Source: Comamonadaceae bacterium (lineage in GTDB: Bacteria; Pseudomonadota; Gammaproteobacteria; Burkholderiales; Burkholderiaceae_C). From it: a stretch of 64,000 bases of DNA. Shown one piece after another: positions 60,129 through 64,000 of the stretch. Every line of letters begins with the position of its first letter. The first letter of the stretch is position 1. Location: NCBI GenBank assembly GCA_947476465.1, contig CANJQN010000005.1, positions 1 through 64,000 on the forward strand, written 5' to 3'. Both the position numbers and the translations under genes were made by a program. Under the pieces are notes generated by a model, which was given only the letters and a program-made list of their open reading frames with translations, made no database searches and had not been told where the DNA came from.

Positions 60129-60946
60129 TGCGTGTGCTCCGGGTTGCTGCGCAGGCGCGCGAGAAATGCATCTGCAGCTTTCGCGCAGGCATCAGGTTCG
60201 ACGGCCGAGATGTGATAGGAGTCATGGTTCATCACAACGATCTCGGCGTGAGGGGCGTAGTCTTGGAACGTCGACGCTGTCAGCTGGGCCGAACCGATGT
60301 AGTTCTTGGCGGGGGGCGTCGTCATGATCGCCAGGATCGGGCACTTGACTCGCTTCAAATCATCGAGCGGCTGGGTCGTGCGGACCCAGCGGAAGTAAGC
60401 ATGAGCCGTAGACACGGCGGTGGCGCCCATCAGGTCAGACCACCATTCGACCGCCTGCGCAGGTGCGCTTTCGCCGAGCCGCGAAGGCATCGTCCACCGC
60501 GCATAACTGCGCATCCCATGTTTCTCGATGTGAGGCAGCCATTCGTCATTCGTAGGAGCACCGACTGGGCAAGGAAGAATCAGGGACTTGACCAGATCGG
60601 GCCGGTTTACCGCAAGGCGTACCGCGGTGATGGACCCGCTTTTTGCCGCGACAACGTGGAACGACTTGACACCCAGTGCCTCGGCAATGTCCGCGGCGTC
60701 CTTTGCCATCAAATCCGTCGAGAAGTCAAACGATGCGGCAACTGGGGCGGTTCTGCCCAATCCGCGCAGGTCGTATGTGATCAATCGGAATTTGCGTGAG
60801 AGGTTTGGAATCCAGCCGTAGTAGGCCCTGCAACTCTCGGCAAAGCCGTGAATAAAGAGGATCGTTTCGGACTCGACCCACGGGTCCGTCGAGTCATGGA
60901 TCTCATAGTAGGGTTTGAAGTCGGCGGCTATTTCCAGGTGCGGCAT
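60125..60946 (-). CDS. Alpha/beta-hydrolase
   Basis: A 273-residue alpha/beta-hydrolase: oxyanion segment ILFIHGFAESCRAY, DLRGLGRT, and a late His in MNHDSYHISAV. The nucleophile elbow is not the canonical GxSxG but reads VAAKSGSITA, so the Ser may sit in a modified elbow. Start ATG 60946 follows GGAGGA. It opens the reverse operon and overlaps the Bug gene by 4 nt. It probably acts as an esterase, lactonase or C-C hydrolase; the substrate is unknown. The gap 60947-61136 holds no gene I can support. Confidence 0.85.
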   Translation of the reverse strand: MPHLEIAADFKPYYEIHDSTDPWVESETILFIHGFAESCRAYYGWIPNLSRKFRLITYDLRGLGRTAPVAASFDFSTDLMAKDAADIAEALGVKSFHVVAAKSGSITAVRLAVNRPDLVKSLILPCPVGAPTNDEWLPHIEKHGMRSYARWTMPSRLGESAPAQAVEWWSDLMGATAVSTAHAYFRWVRTTQPLDDLKRVKCPILAIMTTPPAKNYIGSAQLTASTFQDYAPHAEIVVMNHDSYHISAVEPDACAKAADAFLARLRSNPEHTQ

Positions 60947-61136
60947 TGGGTCCTCCGGTGGGGCCGTCAATTACGATTAACGTCACAGGATACGCTAGCG
61001 GCATCGACATTACCTGCGATTGGGGGTGATGCCGAGACTGCCGCACATGGCATTTGTGCCTTGTGAAATCTCCGAGCCGAAGTGTTGGCGGGCGGCGCGG
61101 CTTGAATGAACAAGGTGCGTGCGCATCAAAAATCGC

Positions 61137-61376
61137 TCACGCCCTCGCCAGATGTTGCACGATCCCCTCCAGCGTGAAGTACCCCGGGTAGTCGGCTTCG
61201 GCAATGCTGGTGCTGCTGCCTTGGCTGAGGCCGGTGATGAAGTTCAGGAAGTCCATCGAATCGAGGTCGAGCGCCTCACGCAGGTCTTCGCGTTCGGCGA
61301 CGGTGGACACATCGGCTTCGGGGGCGATGCCGGCCAGCACGTCGCTGATCAGTTGCCGCACTTGCGATTCATTCAT
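61137..61376 (-). CDS. Acyl carrier protein (phosphopantetheine-binding)
   Basis: A 79-residue acyl carrier protein. The attachment Ser is in LDLDSMDFLNF, the conserved DSxDx motif. It should carry an acyl group on 4'-phosphopantetheine. It follows the E2 acyltransferase gene by 27 nt, in the order E1alpha-E1beta-E2-ACP. A dedicated carrier beside a 2-oxoacid dehydrogenase suggests that the acyl product may be passed to ACP rather than to CoA alone; this is inference. Confidence 0.88.
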   Translation of the reverse strand: MNESQVRQLISDVLAGIAPEADVSTVAEREDLREALDLDSMDFLNFITGLSQGSSTSIAEADYPGYFTLEGIVQHLARA

Positions 61377-61403
61377 GTCTGTGTCCGTTCATGGTGGGCG
61401 CTG

Positions 61404-62615
61404 TCAAAGAGATTCGGGCACTTGCAGCGCCTGACCGATCGCGTGCAGGAACTGGCTACCCAGATGACCGTCACTGGCGCGGTGGTCGGCGGCCAGGCTG
61501 ACTGACACCAGTGGCCGCGCAACGATCTGGCCGTCTGCCACCCAGGGCCGCTGGCCGATGGTGCCGAAGCCGACGATGGCGACCTGCGGCGGATAGATCA
61601 CGCCCAGCACACTGTCGGCGCCGCGGTCCCCGAGGCTGGTGACGGTGATGCTGGGGTCGGTGATCTCGGAGCTGCGCAGGCCGCCGGCGCGTGCGCGTTG
61701 CACCAGGTCGCGCAAGGCGGCCATCAGCTCGCCGGGTGTCTTGCGGTCGGCATGGTGCACCGCCGGCGCCACCAGCCCGCCGCCACGCATTGCGATGGCC
61801 CAGCCGACGTGGATGCCCGGGGCAGGGCGGAACCCACCGTTTTCGTAGAAGCCGTTGAACTGCGGATACGCCACCAACGCCTTGGCGACGGCCTTGAGCA
61901 GCAGCACCGCGGGCAGCAGGCGCTCGGCCGGCGCGCGCGGCGCGTTCCAGGCCGACAGCCACGCCTGCGCGGCGGTGAATTCCACGGTGGAGGCCAGGTA
62001 GTAGTGGGGGATCTCGCGCTTGGAGCGCGCCATCGCGGCGGCAATCGCCTGCCGCATCTGGTTCGCGTCGAACCCGCGGCGCGGGGCCGCGGGCGGGGCG
62101 GCCGCCGGGGCGTGACGGGTGGCGCGCGCCACATCGGCCAGGGTGACCGCGCCTTCGACGCCGGAGCCGGGCAGGGCGGCCGGGTCCAGGCCCAGTTGCC
62201 GCGCGCGGCGCCGGGCGGCGGGGGTCACGGGCTTGCGCCGGGCGTGCGTGCCGGCCACAGCTTCGATGGCGGGCGATGGCTTCGTGAGAGGTGCCGCCGG
62301 TGGTGTCGCGCCGGGCGTAGGTGCAGGTGCGAGTGCGGCCGGTGCGGCTGGTGCGGCCGGTGCGGCGGCCTGCGTCGCCTCGTTCGCACCCCGCACCCGC
62401 GCCAGCACGGCGCCCACTGGCAGCGACGCATTCAGTGGCACCAAGTCCTCGATCACGCCATCGAGAAAGCACTCGACGTCGATCGCGCCCTTGTGGGTCT
62501 CGACGACGGCGACCACGTCCCCCGACTTCACCGTGTCGCCCGGCTGCACCAGCCATTGCACCACCGTGCCGGTCTCCATGTCGGCGCCCAGGGCGGGCAT
62601 CGTGAAATCGGCCAT
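61404..62615 (-). CDS. Dihydrolipoamide acyltransferase (E2) of a 2-oxoacid dehydrogenase
   Basis: A 403-residue E2. The lipoyl domain has its Lys in ETHKGAIDVE; a long Ala/Pro-rich linker follows. The E1/E3-binding domain is TPAARRRARQLGLDPAALPGSG, and the catalytic domain ends with SVSLAADHRASDGH, the HxxxD active site. The complex converts a 2-oxo acid to an acyl thioester. The E1 genes lie just upstream; no E3 is visible in this window. Confidence 0.93.
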   Translation of the reverse strand: MADFTMPALGADMETGTVVQWLVQPGDTVKSGDVVAVVETHKGAIDVECFLDGVIEDLVPLNASLPVGAVLARVRGANEATQAAAPAAPAAPAALAPAPTPGATPPAAPLTKPSPAIEAVAGTHARRKPVTPAARRRARQLGLDPAALPGSGVEGAVTLADVARATRHAPAAAPPAAPRRGFDANQMRQAIAAAMARSKREIPHYYLASTVEFTAAQAWLSAWNAPRAPAERLLPAVLLLKAVAKALVAYPQFNGFYENGGFRPAPGIHVGWAIAMRGGGLVAPAVHHADRKTPGELMAALRDLVQRARAGGLRSSEITDPSITVTSLGDRGADSVLGVIYPPQVAIVGFGTIGQRPWVADGQIVARPLVSVSLAADHRASDGHLGSQFLHAIGQALQVPESL

Positions 62616-62625
62616 TCCTGAGCCC

Positions 62626-63615
62626 TCAGCCCGGCTTCACCAGCGACCGGGCCGCCGCCACGATGCCGTCGACGCTGGGCAGGGTGGCGTCTTCGAGGTG
62701 GGCCGCATAGGGCACGGGCACCTCGCGGCTGCACACGCGGCGAACGGGTGCGTCGAGCTCATACAGCGCGTCTTCCGCCAGCCGGGCCGCGATCTCCGCC
62801 GACACCGAGCCGCTCTTCCAGCCCTCGTCGACGATCACCACGCGGTGCGTGCGCGTGACCGACGCGATGACGGTGGCCATGTCCAGCGGTCGTAGCACGC
62901 GCAGGTCGATCACCTCGGCCTCGATGCCCTCCTGTGCCAGCACCTGTGCGGCGGCCAGGCACTTGGGCAGGCTGTTGCCGTAGGTGATCAGGCTGACGTC
63001 GCGGCCCGAGCGCCGCAGCTTGGCCTGCGTGATGTCGACCGAGGTGACGGCGGGGTCGAGCTCGGCTTCCGTGTTGTAAAGCACCACGTGTTCGAAGATC
63101 AGCACGGGGTTCGCATCGGCCAGCGCGGCCGCGAGCATGTGACGCGCATCTTCCACCGTGGCCGGTACCAGCACCTTCAGCCCGGGGATGTGCGCGAACC
63201 AGCCCTCGAGGCTGTGCGAATGCTGCGCGGCCAGCTGGCGCCCGCCGCCGGTGGCCATGCGGATCACCAGCGGCACCGCGAACTGGCCGCCACTCATGTG
63301 CGCCAGCGTGGCGGCGTTGTTCATGATCTGGTCGAGCGCCAGCAGGCTGAAGTTGCAGGTCATGATCTCGACGATCGGCCGCAGGCCGGCCACTGCCGCG
63401 CCGACGCCAATGCCGGTGAAGCCATTCTCGGCCAGCGGCGTATCCAGGATGCGCTCGGGACCGAACTCATCGAGCAGGCCCTTGGTGACGGCATAGCAGC
63501 CGCCATACTTTCCGACATCTTCGCCCATCACGAAGCTGCGCGGGTCGGCCAGCAGCGCGTCGCGGATCGCCTGCTTGCAGGCCTCGCGGTAGCTGATGCG
63601 CGTGGGCTGCGTCAT
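62626..63615 (-). CDS. 2-oxoacid dehydrogenase E1 beta subunit
   Basis: A 329-residue E1beta: [19 protein letters not shown] at the N-terminus, [29 protein letters not shown], and the [22 protein letters not shown] segment near the ThDP site. It is paired with E1alpha by a 4-nt overlap. Pyruvate, acetoin or a branched keto acid are all possible substrates. Confidence 0.94.
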   Translation of the reverse strand: MTQPTRISYREACKQAIRDALLADPRSFVMGEDVGKYGGCYAVTKGLLDEFGPERILDTPLAENGFTGIGVGAAVAGLRPIVEIMTCNFSLLALDQIMNNAATLAHMSGGQFAVPLVIRMATGGGRQLAAQHSHSLEGWFAHIPGLKVLVPATVEDARHMLAAALADANPVLIFEHVVLYNTEAELDPAVTSVDITQAKLRRSGRDVSLITYGNSLPKCLAAAQVLAQEGIEAEVIDLRVLRPLDMATVIASVTRTHRVVIVDEGWKSGSVSAEIAARLAEDALYELDAPVRRVCSREVPVPYAAHLEDATLPSVDGIVAAARSLVKPG

Positions 63616-64000
63616 GGCGCGCCCCCCGGCACACCCTCTTGCACCACGCGGTCCATCAGCACGTAGCGCTCCAGCGTCTCCACTGGCTCCAGCGTGCCCG
63701 CCTGCGCGAAGTCGGCGGCCGCGGCGATCTCTTTTGCCACGTCGGCATCGATGGCCTGCAGCTGGGCGTCGGTGATCTCGTGGTTGGCCTGCATCCAGGT
63801 ACGTAGCCGTTCGATGGGGTCGATCAGCTTCCAGTGTTCCACCTCTTCACGCGTGCGATAGGCCTGGGTGTCGAACATGGAGTGCGCGCGAAAGCGGTAG
63901 GTGCGCGCTTCCAGGAAGTAGGGGCCGGCGCCACTGCGCACATGTTCGACGGCGCGCCGCGCCGCCACTTCCATCTGCACCGGGTCCATGCCGTCGACCT
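63612..64000 (-). CDS. 2-oxoacid dehydrogenase E1 alpha subunit (partial, C-terminal)
   Basis: The gene continues beyond the right edge; about 129 residues are visible, corresponding to the C-terminal part of the ThDP-binding E1alpha: [19 protein letters not shown] (the phosphorylation-loop region), [19 protein letters not shown]. The stop overlaps the E1beta start (ATGA). Confidence 0.92.
   Translation of the reverse strand, partial: VDGMDPVQMEVAARRAVEHVRSGAGPYFLEARTYRFRAHSMFDTQAYRTREEVEHWKLIDPIERLRTWMQANHEITDAQLQAIDADVAKEIAAAADFAQAGTLEPVETLERYVLMDRVVQEGVPGGAP

Noticed and set aside
1..64000. CRISPR arrays, tRNA, rRNA and replication origins
   Set aside because: I looked for spaced identical repeats, tRNA-like cloverleaf motifs and iteron or DnaA-box clusters and saw none that I could support.

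Overview
The window looks like a chromosome segment of a high-GC betaproteobacterium, most likely Burkholderiales of the Alcaligenaceae/Comamonadaceae type. The evidence is three Bug/TctC-type periplasmic receptors, TRAP and Liv-type transporters, many CaiB/BaiF CoA-transferases, acyl-CoA dehydrogenases and LysR/MarR/IclR regulators. The assignment is inference; no rRNA or marker gene is present. Only the first ~2.3 kb is visibly lower in GC and looks foreign.

Layout. (1) 1-2285: a mobile-element end, with a truncated tyrosine recombinase abutting a large serine recombinase that has no obvious start codon. (2) 2373-5768: a HipA/HipB toxin-antitoxin pair with an inverted-repeat operator, then a divergent Fic protein with an AbiEi-like N-terminus. 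(3) 5793-6308 and 36225-36740: two collinear 516-nt copies of a cupin gene in direct orientation, about 30.4 kb apart, each beside a HipAB module. (4) 6425-22000: a LysR regulator; a forward operon of split MaoC hydratase, paired acyl-CoA dehydrogenases, DUF35 and a thiolase-like protein, laid out like a steroid side-chain retro-aldolase operon; and a reverse operon resembling the badHIK alicyclic ring-cleavage genes, plus a fused CoA-transferase, two SMP-30 lactonases and a ThDP enzyme. (5) 22238-31737: a Bug receptor, a Liv-type receptor, HyuA/HyuB and a complete Liv ABC transporter. (6) 31721-38391: MmgE/PrpD, cupin, Zn-alcohol dehydrogenase, an ATPase with a GATA/TATC-rich promoter, the second cupin and a second HipAB pair. 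(7) 38581-46598: nudC, then a MarR-controlled TRAP/ThDP/flavin-monooxygenase operon. (8) 46762-54233: alpha-hydroxy-acid oxidase, IclR, CoA-transferase, dehydratase, acyl-CoA ligase, thioesterase and DUF2889. (9) 54230-60946: an IclR remnant and a reverse catabolic operon with two Bug receptors. (10) 61137-64000: an acyl carrier protein with a 2-oxoacid dehydrogenase (E2, E1beta, partial E1alpha).

How the genes may work together. Uptake systems bring in organic acids. Lactonases, a ThDP lyase and CoA-transferases or a ligase prepare CoA thioesters. Dehydrogenases and hydratases process them, and a retro-aldolase-like protein and a BadI-like hydrolase cut side chain and ring. A near-identical 27-bp promoter element occurs just after the LysR gene (7361) and before the uptake operon (22137), which suggests that one regulator couples uptake and catabolism. 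Substrate identity cannot be read from the sequence.
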